A stretch of DNA of 64,000 nucleotides from Planoprotostelium fungivorum (GCA_003024175.1 MDYQ01000020.1:186001-250000), one strand, 5' to 3'. Positions 1-12,040 are shown, counted from the first letter of the stretch. Made by a program: numbers and translations. The notes: a model not told the origin generated them from the letters alone.

Positions 1-780
1 TCCTCGGAGGTTGGGTGTCTGGGAAAAAAACGACACCTGACAGCATCTGCATCCTCCGAGGATCTGTAGCTTTGGTGCTCAGGGCGATCTATAGATGTGG
101 CATAATGGAGAGAAGAATAAACTCTCGAGAAGTGATACCACTTTGAATATGGAGAGTCAGGCGACATGGTAGATTCGAAGTCGACTGATTGATCTTCTTT
201 CTGACATTGTGCTGGATACTGATATGGAGAGTAGAGCAGCGCTGTTTAGGACGCGGTGTGATGTGGATCAGCCGGCTGTAAAAATGCTGATTACAATAAA
301 ACCCCAATTTTTCTGTCTCTATCATCCATCAGACAGATCGAGAGAGAAACGACATTTGGTTTGTTATGGTGTTGTCAAACTGTTGACTTCCAGATGAAGT
401 CAAGTCGGAGGTGCATCTCTATATATCACCTGAATTATATGAGCAGTAGACATCTCCCTGGTCACTCTCCAAAAGATGGATCATCCTCTCATCCAGCCTG
501 CATTTCTCTTTCGAAAGGCTCTTCAAGTTAAGAAGGTAGGTCACACAGCGGTTGCCCTCGTTCAGTGAGTACGACTCTACGCCTCATTGAACAGTTTTCA
601 GGTATACCAAGTAGTAGTAGTAGTAAATAAACAATCACCCATCGATCTAGACATCTGTCGTTTGAGATGGTTGGCTCATTTCTTCCGTCAGCCTGACCTC
701 CACTGCGCTACACCAACCAAATCCGCTCTTACACGAAGGAACAAACCGGAACCTCAACTCTAATCAAGAGGAGAATGCCT
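1..780. other. Left-end stretch without a supported gene
   Basis: No convincing gene was found here. Bases 1-10 (TCCTCGGAGG) are repeated inverted at 53-62, which could form a hairpin at the very edge of the window. A short GTA triplet run lies near 611-624. A possible LINE reverse-transcriptase tail is listed separately. The open frames here are short and lack recognisable motifs. Confidence 0.5.
653..763 (+). mobile_element. Possible LINE ORF2 tail fragment
   Basis: The plus frame reads RLRWLAHFFRQPD and ends at a TAA at 761-763. The family fact used is that many non-LTR retrotransposon ORF2 proteins end with a conserved R-L-R-W-x-G-H-V-x-R-M stretch just after the reverse transcriptase. 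Only this motif is visible. No RT core, endonuclease or poly-A tail can be seen nearby, so it could be chance or an exon of an unrelated gene. Confidence 0.2.
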
Positions 781-1125
781 TCATGAAGAGCTACAAGAGG
801 AAGAGAGGAAGAGAGAGACAGTCAAGGAAGCGATAAAGAGAATTAGGGAGCTAAGCTCCTGAGGGAGAAGTGGCTGTATCAGGCGTGGTCTCAGCGAGAG
901 GGAAGGATAAGACAGAGAGGAAAGAGAGGGAGACGGGGCAGAGAGAAGGAGAGGAGACAGAGAGACAGAAGAGAGGGAGAGAAGAGACGGGGAGACGGAG
1001 GGACGACCAGAGAGAGCAAGAGATAGACGACAAACATAGAAGAAGAGGAGAAGAGAAGAAGAGGAGAGGAGAAGAGGAGAAGAGGAGAAGAGGAGAGACG
1101 GGGAGGGATGGGACAGAGAAGAGAC
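781..1125. repeat. Polypurine (GA-rich) tract
   Basis: About 340 bases of the plus strand are almost all A and G, built from GAGA, GAAGA and GGAGAGA words. It opens overlapping frames on both strands (Ser/Leu-rich on minus, Arg/Glu-rich on plus), which are composition artefacts. It lies just downstream of the minus-strand TFIP11-like gene. Such mirror-like purine runs can form triplex DNA, but that is inference. Confidence 0.8.
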
Positions 1126-1339
1126 AACCATACAATATCGTTCGTTTATACCTTCTTGTGTTTATCACGCCGACTGTGACGGACCAATTGGAACATCTTC
1201 GGCTGCTCTTGTCCACCGCCCGTTGAAAAGTAAAAGACAGTCGGCTTCGTTGAAGGAAACGGTTCAAAGTAGAAGCTCGCCAGCTTCTCGTCGGTACTCT
1301 GAGAGGTGCCACCTCTGAAGGGGTTCTCCTGTGTCATGT

Positions 1340-3905
1340 GAGCCGAGATGATGGAAGGAGATCACCGTTAGTGTCTGTCTTTGTGTCGTGTTGCTGGGAT
1401 TGAGGGAGGGCCACATCTGCCTGCCTCCTCGATGGACTGTATACAACATGTCGACGCATGGAAGATGCGAGACCTCACCTTTCGGCGGCTACTTTGACTG
1501 CCGGCTCGACGGGGGTGGAGACAGCCTGAAAGAGAAGGAAGGATACATCGTAACATAGTTCTTATTGGCTCAATACACCAGCTGTGTAGATTCCACCTCG
1601 AACACCTTCCTCCATCCATCATACCACTGCATTCCATCAATCCATGGCGAGTTGTAGAACGACTCACCCTCGATATCTCCGCGAAATTATCAGATGTGAG
1701 CAGCCACACGTATAACAGGTGCAGCCACTTTGGAAAGAAGTGTTGGTCTAAAATATCGGCCACCTTGTTGTCTCCGATGATGTCTCCCCAATACATGAGG
1801 TCTCTATCTCTCTCATGGACTGTGCGTTGGGATCCACCTGCCCAAAATGAGTCCCAAAGAATTTCCCGCCAAGATTCACCTTCAGCGTTTGTTTGGCGTA
1901 GTCAGTTGAGGTACCAATTTGGAGGTAACTGAGGCCATTTGAACTTCGTTCCACAGGTCCTTCCAGGGTAAGACCATGTCCTTACTGTCATTGTTCTCCT
2001 TCCACTTGTTGAGATACAATGACATCTTCTGTCGAATGGTAGGATATAGACCCCACAACTGTTGCGTGAGATGTCTCAGCCACAAGAAGATCCATCGGTG
2101 GACGAGAGGTGCGTCGACGCTCGAGTCCCAATTCTCGATGGCGCGTTGTAGTTTGGGGTGAATGAGGTCTTCTCATATCTCCTTCTTGATGGACGTGGGG
2201 AGTGTGGTGGACCACGCGTCGTAAACTTCTTCCATCTGGAAGATTCTCGCTTGGCGTCCCACGTTGTGATGGTCCTGCGGAGGATGGGGAGGACAGTTAA
2301 GGTGCACAGTTGGAGGTAGAGGTCGTTCTCCTCTTCTTCTTCCTCTTCTGTCTGATAAGGAATGAGTATGGTGTATAATTATTTTTCGATTTTAACCTCT
2401 ACGTATTCAACGATGTTGATGTTATACGAGTATCACGTGAAGATGTTTGGATGTAAGCTACACTCACATGGTAAGCAGTCAACTTCTTCTACTGATGGAT
2501 CTGCTCTGATCCCAGAGAAGGACGAGATAGAGGATCCCACTCTGCCAAGTTCCTCTTCACCACAGGTAGACATTGTAGCGGTCAACAGAGGCAGGTCTAA
2601 TTTTCCGTATTCTTCCGGACACTCGATCTGCGGCAACTCGAAGGCCTTTCCCAGATCTTTCAGAGAAATTTCTGAGGCCACGAGCTTCGCCTTGCATTTT
2701 CCCAGGATCATCTTGATGTAAGAGAGACCTTCTTCCTTCTTCCAAACTTCTTGATGTGTCATGGAGAGGACATCATCTTCTCTCGTCTTGTCTTTCAACT
2801 CCTATCGAAATGTTCAGTGGATGTCTCCATTTGATGTGAAGACTTTGGGTTCACCGATGGCGATGAGACAAAAGATTAAATTCGAATAAATGTCTTCTCC
2901 ACCTGTGCTCTCTTGTTCTCCATGGTAACTAATTCAGCTTCGGCCATATTGATGTTGTTCGTCAGCTCGGGCGAAAAGTTTCCACCGCCGGGTCTTGAAG
3001 TTGCGACCTGACTGATGTCCACCACACGAGATGTCTCTCCCGTCATGTCGATGATGGTCGACTTCTGTTCTCTCATCAATCTCATTCTCACGATCCGATG
3101 TCTTTATGTCTATCTCGAGATGAATCGAATCATCATCACATCACCTTGACGTTGATATGTGGAAGATGAGGGTCTGCCGTAACTTTTTTTGTCTTCTTCT
3201 TCCATCGCTTCTCTCTGACGACACCACCGACGGTCTTCCCCTTCTTCTTGTCTTCGAGATCACCCTCAGTAGGACAGTCTTCGATCTGTTGTTGGGTTCT
3301 CTCTGAACCTGCAATCTTCGTCTCAATTTCGATTCTTTATATACACGGATGATGATGGATTCGTGATGATATGACGAAATGGTTGCAGGTGAATGTCACA
3401 TAGATTCGAAGATCTTCGATGAGTTCGTCATATCGAGAAGAGGTGAGATCGCTATTACCTTCTGCTCCGAGACCAGCTCTCTTGCCTCTGAGTTTGACTT
3501 CGATGGGTCTATTGATACCTTCTCCGTTCCTCCTTCCATCCATTTGCCTTCAATAGTTTACTTCCAATGCAAGATCGATTATCTCAATCTGAACCCGTGG
3601 GTGTACTCGTCTTCTTATTTCCTCCCTTGTTCTTGTGCTTCTTTCCTCCTTTATACGACATTCTCGATACAGTCCTCCCTTCTAACCGAATGACATATCC
3701 GCAACTTCCGTACTGGCATCATCTTCGGTACTACCAGCAGGTGTGAAGCTGGTTCCTTCTTCTTCCCAGAGAAACTCGGCCGGTCGTTCTCTTCCTCAGA
3801 TGAACCCATATCATCCCAAATCTTTTTCTTCTTCCGTGGTGGTTTGCCGAGTGGTACAAAACCTTCCTCCTCTTCGTCATCGTTGAATCCCAGTCCACCT
3901 GGCAT
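1340..3905 (-). CDS. TFIP11/STIP-like G-patch spliceosome-disassembly factor
   Basis: This resembles tuftelin-interacting protein 11 (yeast Ntr1/Spp382), which activates the DHX15/Prp43 helicase to take apart spent spliceosomes in the nucleus. The start at 3905 gives an acidic N-terminus with RPSFSGKK, as in the family. A lysine-rich linker follows, then G-patch pieces (GEGINRPIEVK, about 3540-3490), IDMTGE near 3050, and the GCFC region, with GLYPTIRQKM near 2050 and HFFPKWLHLL plus WYDGWRKVF at about 1750-1600. These match the family in order. The G-patch start and end lie in different frames with no obvious intron between them, and the C-terminal tail of the family is not found, so the gene may be damaged, misassembled or wrongly bounded at its 3' end. 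It is divergent from the p24 gene with about 100 bp between. Exon ends are approximate. Confidence 0.75.
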
Positions 3906-4011
3906 GACGATATCCGATTATGTGATGTGTGATGTGTGAGACGTCATGGATGGAAAACCATGACAAAATCTGCGACACCTCATCTATAAAACAAAACATC
4001 GAAGAAGGAAT

Positions 4012-4888
4012 TTGAGGGCGTCTCTATTTGTCTTATTTCTGTCCGTTGCCTCCGCTGCATTGATCTTTCAAGTCGAGCCGAAGTCGAGGGAATGCTTTTA
4101 TGGTGACATCCAATCCGGCCAGACGAGCCATCTATCATACTTTGTCCTTAGAGGAGGGCTTTTGGACATCGACATGACAGTGAGTCTTTGGAAGAATGAG
4201 AAGATTCTAATCAACAGCTTTCCAAACCCAACGCGGAGGTGATTAAGACGGGTATTGTCTTCGAGGCGAGAGATTCAACCTTCAAGCCACGACCACTGGA
4301 ACTTACATGCTCTGCTGGAATGAAATGGCCAGGTGTGCACATTCCATATCATTCCTCCATCACTGATTCGGGAAGATGGACCGCCAAGGTCGTTCAATTC
4401 GAATGGGACATCAGAGCCGAGAAAGAGGACAACGCGCTGAAAGCAGGTGAAATTGATGTCGATGATGAAGATATGAATATTGAATATTGAATATTGAATA
4501 TTGAGGCAGACCATCTGTCGCCATGGATCAGGCGGTGGAGCGTATCTCTGATTCGATCGATGCCATCCAAATCGATCAAACTTATCTCAAGATCAGAGAG
4601 CAGTCCCTCCGTGACAGTGAGTCTTCCATCATGATGCAATCTCCTCCTTCTGATCCTCAACTCTTTCAAATATCATCTTACACATTCTCTTGATACGTTT
4701 TATTTGAATTTAATCTCTTCTATCAGCTGAGAGCACGAACGAGAGAGTGTTATGGTTCTCCATCTTAGAGTCCATCGTGTTGGCGTCCATCAGCATTGGG
4801 CAGGTGAGACGAAGGATATAGAGGTCGATACTGAACACAACAGGTGGTCATGCTGAGGAGGTTCTTTGAAGTGAAGCGCACTGTCTAA
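4012..4888 (+). CDS. p24/EMP24 (TMED) family cargo receptor
   Basis: Members of this GOLD-domain family cycle between ER and Golgi in COPI/COPII vesicles and help select cargo. A hydrophobic signal peptide (LFVLFLSVASA) is followed by a GOLD domain starting ALIFQVEPKSRECFYGDI, a coiled segment (LKIREQSLRD), the family signature ESTNERVLWFSI, a transmembrane helix and a cytosolic tail with the dual FF-type motif RRFFEVKRTV. Four exons can be joined, and the first intron is 4180-4217 (38 nt). Intron 2 holds four copies of ATATTGA. The stop TAA (4886-4888) overlaps a TAATAAA poly-A signal. There is no in-frame ATG: the N-terminus begins at TTG (4012) after GGAAT, so a base error or an upstream exon is likely. 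Confidence 0.88.
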
Positions 4889-5178
4889 TAAAGAGAGGAA
4901 GATCTCATGATCCCTCGTATTGATGATCTGTGTGATAGTGTCTGCAATATTCAATGTCGTTCATCAGCAGCGAGACTTCTACATCATCCACGGTACCCCT
5001 CACCCACATAATGCTGAGCAAATGGTTCGGAGCTTGACGTGTCTGTTTCTCCGTTTCTGCTTAACGATCGAGCTGTTTCTGAAGAATGGCGCGTTGACAT
5101 TTCTTTTTTTGGGGGTCTGGATTTGGGTCAGACGTGCTTCTCCTGGCAACATCTCACAATCGCAATCGAAGAATCACG

Positions 5179-8100
5179 ATGGCAGGTAGATCTCAAAAGA
5201 TGAATACTGCTTTCTCTTGGTTCAACGTCTACTTCACCTCTTGTCTGTTTGTGTCAGCATTAAGAGGATGTGAAGCCACAGATGTTTCAAGCACAATGAA
5301 GGACATCTGGAAGACTTTGGGAGGTGAGGAGTTGTCATCCGAGTGAGTTATCTGATAAGTACAGGATCGCCGCTGCTTTGGCAGGGATCCAACGTGAGTC
5401 TCACGTGTCTTCTGAATTATGTCTTCTTCTCCTATATATATTCATCGATCCACTTTCGTTTTACTTTTATTGGATGATTGCATATCTCGAAGTCGAATGA
5501 TGTCATTCAGGTCTGTAATTTAACCGACTTCATTGGTGTGACCTGTGATGACTTCCAAAAATGGCCGATCCAGATCAACCTCGATGGGAAGAACCCAAGA
5601 CTGAATGGAACAATTCCCTCTTCTCTCAGCAGTCTGATCAACCTCACTCGCATAGACCTCTCTTTCAATCAACTCAGTGGATCCATCCCAGATATTTCAA
5701 GGCTCACTTCCCTCCAATATCTCTCTCTTCGTGGCAATGAACTGAGTGGATCTATCCCATCGTCCATTGGCGACCTGACTGCTCTTCAATCTCTAGACCT
5801 CTCTCTCAATCGACTCAATGGATCCATTCCATCATCCATTCTCAACTTGACTGCTCTTGCAATACTGGATCTCTCTTTTAATGAACTGAGTGGATCCATT
5901 CCATCATCCATTGGCAACATGACTGCTCTTCAATCTCTAGACCTCTCTCTCAATCGACTCAATGGATCCATTCCATCATCCATTGGCAACCTGACTGCTC
6001 TTCAATCTCTAGACCTCTCTCTCAATCGACTCAGTGGATCCATTCCATCATCCATTGGCAACCTGACTGCTCTTCAATCTCTAGACCTCTCTCTCAATCG
6101 ACTCAGTGGATCCATTCCATCATCCATTGGCAACCTGACTGCTCTTCAATCTCTAGACCTCTCTCTCAATCGACTCAATGGATCCATTCTGTTGTCTATT
6201 GGCAACCTGACTGCTCTTCAATCCCTCTACCTGAATGGCAATCAACTCAGTGGATCCATTCCATTGTCCATTGGCAATCTGACTGCTCTTCAATCTCTAG
6301 ACCTCTCTCTCAATCGACTCAATGGATCCATTCTGTTGTCTATTGGCAACCTGACTGCTCTTCAATTTCTCCGCCTGAGAGACAATCAACTGAGTGGATC
6401 CATTCCATCATCCATTGGCAACCTGACTGCTCTTCGATCCCTCTACCTGAATGGCAATCAACTGAGTGGATCCATTCCATCATCCATTGGCAACCTGACT
6501 GCTCTTCGATCCCTCTACCTGAATGGCAATCAACTCAGTGGATCCATTCCATTGTCCATTGGCAACCTGACTGCTCTTCAATTTCTCTACCTGAACAGCA
6601 ATCAACTCAGTGGATCCATTCTATTGTCCATTGGTAATCTGGCTGCTCTTCAATTTCTCTACCTGAACAGCAATCAACTCAGTGGATCCATTCCATCATC
6701 CATTCTCAACTTGACTGCTCTTGCAATACTGGATCTCTCTTTTAATGAACTGAGTGGATCCATTCCATCATCCATTGGCAACCTGACTGCTCTTCTATCT
6801 CTCCGCCTGAGTGGCAATCAACTGAGTGGATCCATTCCATCATCAATTGGCAACATGACTGCTCTTCAATCTCTAGACCTCTCTGGCAATCAACTGAGTG
6901 GATCCATTCCATCATCCATTGGCAACATGACTGCTCTTGGAGATATCAACCTGAGTGGCAATCAACTGAGTGGATCCATTCCATTGGTCAGTTTCACACG
7001 TTCTTTGACAAGATTTGATATCCACTCCAATCAGCTGGCAGGAACCATTCCTCAAGAACTGATCAACCTGCCCAACTTGTACATATTGGACTTGAGCAAC
7101 AACCAACTGAATGGCTCTGTACCATCAAGAAACAGCATTCTGTCCCCTCTGTCAATCCTGCGCCTTGCAAGCAACCAATTCACCTCCATGGGATACATTG
7201 GAGTGTTCTCTGAGTGTGACTTGAACAACAATCCACTTCCGTGCTCTCCTCTGCAGAACGTGTCCACCCTATGCATCTCTTCTACATTCTGTCCCCTGGC
7301 ACAAACAATGAGAGGAATATGGAAGTCTCTGAGAGGTGTGTTATTTCTTGACAACTACACAATGAAACTTCACCCACATATGCTCACTTCATCATCTGAA
7401 CAGATCACAGGTCCATCAGGCTATTGGGTAGGAAGAGACGTGAGTCACATCTCCTCTTCTTCTGATTGAGTGAAATAGGTCTGCAATTCCACTGATTATT
7501 GGGGCGTAACATGTCAGGGAGGAGTTCCAACACAGATTGAACTTCCTGGGAGCAGTGCAAATTTGATTGGGTCTATTCCTGCAACTATAGGAAATCTCGT
7601 CAATCTGACTGTACTCAATTTGAGATCAAATTCACTGACGGGACCACTTCCATCCAACATAGGAGACTTGGTGAATCTCATGATCCTTGACATTAGTACA
7701 AATGAACTGAACGGATCAATCCCTGAGACCATTTGTGAGTTGAAGCGTGACGTTGACCAGAAGCTGACACGAGAAAGGTTACTTGAAGAATCTTTCCTAC
7801 CTAAATCTGGGTACAAATCAATTTGAAGGTACCATTCCCCCTTGTATTGCGGGGATGACACGACTGAATAGCCTCTACTTGGTAACCTGACCGTATCTCC
7901 TCTGTCCTGACCGTAGAAGGATACAAACAACTTAACAGGCCCTCTACTGTTGTTAGGTAGTTTGACCAATCTGAGCAATGCACGTTTGGGAAGCAATAAT
8001 TTGAACGGAACATTGCCTGACTCTATCTGTGAGTCACTGAACATCAACCAATCATCCCTGTTCCTGATGGTATAAGGCAATATGCAGAACATTGTTTTGC

Positions 8101-10903
8101 TGGACTTGGGGCCCAATGAACTGACAGGAAGCATTCCTGCGTGCGTGAATGCTATGACATTGCTCTCTAATTTGTCCTTGGTGATTATTCTTTCGTTGAT
8201 GTACACATGACTGAGATCAATCAAGGCTGGAAATCAGATGAACGGGTCCATCCCATTGAGCCTCGTCAATCTTCCATCTTTACGCAATCTCAATCTGGGC
8301 TTCAATCAATTCACTGGATCTCTACCGGCAAGAGATGGCAGCCTCTTTGGTCTGTATAGTCTGGATGTGCGATACAATCAGCTGAGGCTATCGGGATACA
8401 TTGACGTCACATCCAACTGTAACATGAGCGGCAATCCGTTTTACTGTTCTGGTCTGAACGTCTCTCTGTCTTGTAACAACACAGTGACGTGTGCCCCACA
8501 ATCAAATCCAACCACAGTGACTCTCATGCAAAACCTATGGGCCAGTCTGGCAGGTGAGAATATCGATGAGATCTACTTATCATCAATTCACGATCTGAAC
8601 ATCAGCAGGCCCATCAGGCTTTTGGGTGGGCATAAACGTGAGACAATCTTTCCGTAAGGTCTTCTGACGTCAAATCTGTACAGGTCTGTGATCCCATTGA
8701 TTACGTTGGTATCACCTGCACTGAAGGTGTTCCCACGCAGTTTGCGTACAACGGTGGTAATGGAACGCTGACATGTAACATAAACAGAGTCTAAATTACA
8801 GGCCAGTACTAGTGCTGTACAATCTACAACATCTACAACATCTTCTACATCATCCACCTCTTTGTCCTCCAGTGCAGAGACAACATCACCAATGACCGTT
8901 GTCGATGCTCTGTTTGCAAACAACACCGTCATCTCCTCTGGACAAGCACAGGTGAGAAATAGAAAGAAGAGAGAAATGACATTTGTACAGAGCATCTTGA
9001 ACAGCACGTTGCAGAGCGATGTGGAGGTGAGAGAGAAGAAAGAGAGCGAAGCTGACGTGTTTGTAGACGACGAAAGTCATATCAGCAGTTGTCCTGGCGC
9101 TCCTTCGCAACACATCATCCTTCAATTATTCAACACCAACCGTATCGATTCAGCTGCAGACGTATAACCTGACGAGCAGTGGAGGGCAGAAGATACAGAC
9201 CAGCATCGTGAACAGCAACATCTCTGTGGCTCTTCCACTTTCCATCTTTGCATCTCAGAAAGGTGGCTGTCTATTCATGAGATGCGTGGATTGATCTCGT
9301 GCAGAGCCCGTGTCTGTAGCTCTGTCTTCCGTCACATTCAATCCCTTTGTGTCCATCAAGAATGAGACCATGTGAATCACATCCGTTCGCCTCCTATTGA
9401 CATCGTATAGCTACAGTAAGGTGGTGGGAGTGAGCGTTTATTCTGAGGGCAGAGAGGTCGAGATCAGAGGCACGAACGAGCTGATCAACATCACGATGGG
9501 TGTCATCGATTCCATTCCACAGGGTTACGGTGAGTTCACTCATCTGTTTGTGAGAGAGAACTGAACGAGAGAACAGAGGCAAAGTGTCAGTACTGGAACG
9601 AGCCTCTCTCTTCGTGGTCCAGGGACGGCTGCAGTCTTGTTGTAGACGGCGGTGTGACGATCTGTCAGAGCAGCCATCTCACCAATTTTTCCATCGGTGT
9701 CGATCGTGTGGAGAACAGACCAACAACAACAGAGGGAAACACAAAGACTGTGGTCATCGTTGTAGTCTGCTGTGTGATTGGCGTCATCCTTCTCTTAGCC
9801 ATCGTAGCATTTATCGTCTATCGTCAAGTGTATCGATACGAGAAGGTGAATTGTATCATCTGAACGATGACTCACGTGACAAACAGGAGGATCGAGACGT
9901 GTCTCTGTTTGTAGTGTTAGACACGGATGGAATTGCATTTACAGACAAGATAGCTGAGACGAGCAGAGGAGAAGTGTGGAAGGGCACGTACAAAGAGACG
10001 ACGACAGTTGCAGTGAAGAAGTGCTCGCCCGATGTGGATGTATTGAGAGAGTGCGACTTACTGAAGGTGAGATGTGATGCGAAGACGGAATGAACTGATG
10101 AAATGTGGCAGGGATTGCATCATCCAAACATTGTACAATATCTGGGACGTAACATCACAGGTGGTTCGATCTTTATCAACATCCACATCATGATTGATGG
10201 GAGGCAGAGAGTTACATCGTGATGGAATGGATGAGCGTGGGCACTCTGCAGAACTATCTCTCGATGCATTCTCACCTCAGCGTAGAGACCATGTTTACCA
10301 TGTGAGTGACAGATGACGAGAAGAGAGTGACCGTACAACAGAGGAAGAGGATTGAGCAGCGCTCTGTCTTACTTGTCATCTATGGGACTCGTACACACGG
10401 CTGTCACTCCAAAGAAGGTAAGTGCGGTACAAAAGAGAGGGGTCTGACGAGAGGACAGATACTTTTATCGGGACAGAGTCCAATGACTGCCAAGCTGCAG
10501 TGTCTGTCTTGTGTCGTCACAGAGTCTACTGTCTACAAACACAAGAAGAATCAGTTTCACACGGTGAGAGAACATCTCCTGATCGCACTGATTCGTCAAA
10601 CAGGCGCCAGAGATCGTAGACAAGAAGCGATACAGTGCAAGTGGTCACGTGTACAGTCTCGGCGTGCTGCTGTGGATGATGGCAACTGACAGTCATCACC
10701 TGTACAACAACGCAGACGTTCAACAGAGCGTCACTTTTGTCTGCGACAAGACAGTGGACGAAAGAGTGGCAGAGATGATCGCAGAGTGCACGAGAGAAGA
10801 AGAGAAGAGACCGAAACTGAGCGAGCTGAGCGAGAGGATGAAGACAGGAGAGTCAGTGGCATGCAAAGAGAAGAAGGAATTCGAAAACGTGTACGCCGAA
10901 TGA
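5179..10903 (+). CDS. LRR receptor with GPS-like site, one TM helix and pseudokinase domain
   Basis: This is a large surface receptor split by about 15 short introns. The ATG at 5179 begins a signal-anchor region (NVYFTSCLFVSALRG). Three copies of a cap module, of the form IWxSLxG then W then VCxxxDxxGVTC, occur at about 5290-5560, 7300-7520 and 8530-8740. The first two are followed by plant-type LRRs (SIPSSIGNLTALQSLDLS). A Ser/Thr linker (8800-8900) leads to a GAIN-like stretch and the GPS-like motif CQYWNEPLSSWSRDGC ... HLTNFSI at 9584-9692. A TM helix (VVIVVVCCVIGVILLLA) lies at about 9750-9820. The cytosolic kinase fold keeps VAVKKC, HHPNIVQYLG, APEIV and YSLGVLLW. HRD reads HTA, the catalytic Asn is lost, and DFG reads CLS, so phosphotransfer is unlikely. 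It is probably an adhesion or ligand-binding signalling scaffold. Exon joins were deduced from splice phase. Confidence 0.82.
5620..7010 (+). repeat. 72-bp tandem repeats coding plant-type LRRs
   Basis: About nineteen 24-codon units encode GSIPSSIGNLTALQSLDLS-type repeats. Neighbouring units are nearly identical at the DNA level, including third codon positions; for example the units starting near 5905, 5977 and 6049 differ by only a few bases. This points to recent unit duplication or gene conversion inside one exon. Copy number is likely to vary between strains, and the block may be collapsed or expanded in a short-read assembly. Confidence 0.9.
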
Positions 10904-11374
10904 AATGACCTCTCGTGACACGTTTCTTTACATATATCGATCAACCATCATTCTTCATATATCCAATAACTATGGACAATAAGGTGTGATGTTGAAGATA
11001 CCATCAAGACACCAGAGATGATGCGATTGAATTTGTTCACGATCTGTGTGACGTTTAGTGATCTTTGTGGGATGCGACACCACGTAATCACGTTTCGGAA
11101 TTTTTCGAAAGATGTGTAGCAAAGAGATGAGCAGTTGCATCATCTTATGATGTAAATATACCTGATCTGACGGACGGGGAAAAAATCAGTCTTGAGAGTT
11201 CACCTGAATAGATATTTCGAGTTGGTCCATCTGTATGCATGTGTTTACACATGGATAAATCTCTTAAGCCATGATCACACTAGAAGGACAAACACCTGAA
11301 TCGATCTCTCTCACGAACACCTGGAAGATGTTATCTCTCGTTCTTCAGACGGCATCACCTCTGTGTCGTCGCTG
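10904..11374. other. Gene-free interval
   Basis: This AT-richer DNA downstream of the receptor gene presumably holds its 3' UTR. No motif or coding signal convinced me. A plus frame at 11271-11480 is open but has no recognisable domain. Confidence 0.5.
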
Positions 11375-11690
11375 TCTTGAGCAGAGCCTTCGTCGTAGAT
11401 ACATTTTTCTTCCTCTGATCCTCCTTCAGGTGAATGATTTCCGGTTTTGTGTTGGGAGTAAATGTTTGACGATAGAGTAGAATGGCCGACGAGTGGATGT
11501 CTGTGGAGGACTCTCTGTTTCTGATGGGTTCTCGTGCAGGTGAGTGGTGTCGGAGATCGATCAGGATCGATGCAGGGACCTCTTCGTCAGAGGAGCAGAC
11601 CCTCTCTGCGTCTCTTGAGTGGTCACGTTGTCATCGTCGCTGGATCGAATGACTTCGTTGTCGTCCTCATCAGAGGCGATGGCTTCGTCT
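11375..11690. repeat. Tandem segmental duplication, copy A
   Basis: This segment recurs about 666 bp downstream (12041-12360) with most bases conserved. It contains the start of a plus frame, ATG at 11482 reading MADEWMSVEDSLFLMGSRAG, followed by GTGAGT, which looks like a first coding exon. On the minus strand the second half reads as an acidic Ser/Asp-rich peptide (IASDEDDNEVIRSSDDDN), and both strands are about equally conserved between copies. I do not recognise a family. Confidence 0.7.
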
Positions 11691-12040
11691 TCTGCCGCCC
11701 GGACACGCATCTTTGTCACCAAGGAGGCCCGCACACCCTCCATCGCTCAGAAGTCATCCAAGATTCCATCGATTGTACCGCATCCATCCCGAATCAATGA
11801 CAGCAGATGATTTCACAGCACATCTCTGTAGATTCACAGACGGTTTGTACAGCGACACACATCGCGTCACTTATGGGAAAGAAGAGAGAGTCATTCAACA
11901 ATCATTCTTTATTGCCCGAAGGCTAACCACACACCAGAGCCCCAGCGAAGAAGAGCGCCACCGTCGACGTACACACCGACGCGAACGACTCCTCCTTCAA
12001 AGAAGAAGCGAAGCCAGAGGAGACCTCCGACTCTGACGAT
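11691..12040. other. Spacer between the two duplicated segments
   Basis: The spacer carries short open frames on the plus strand only, with nothing recognisable. It may belong to the same uncharacterised gene as the flanking repeats. Confidence 0.4.

Noticed and set aside
781-1312. Ser/Leu-rich and Arg/Glu-rich ORFs across the purine tract
   Set aside because: Low-complexity DNA is open in several frames on both strands, and no domain or splice logic supports them.
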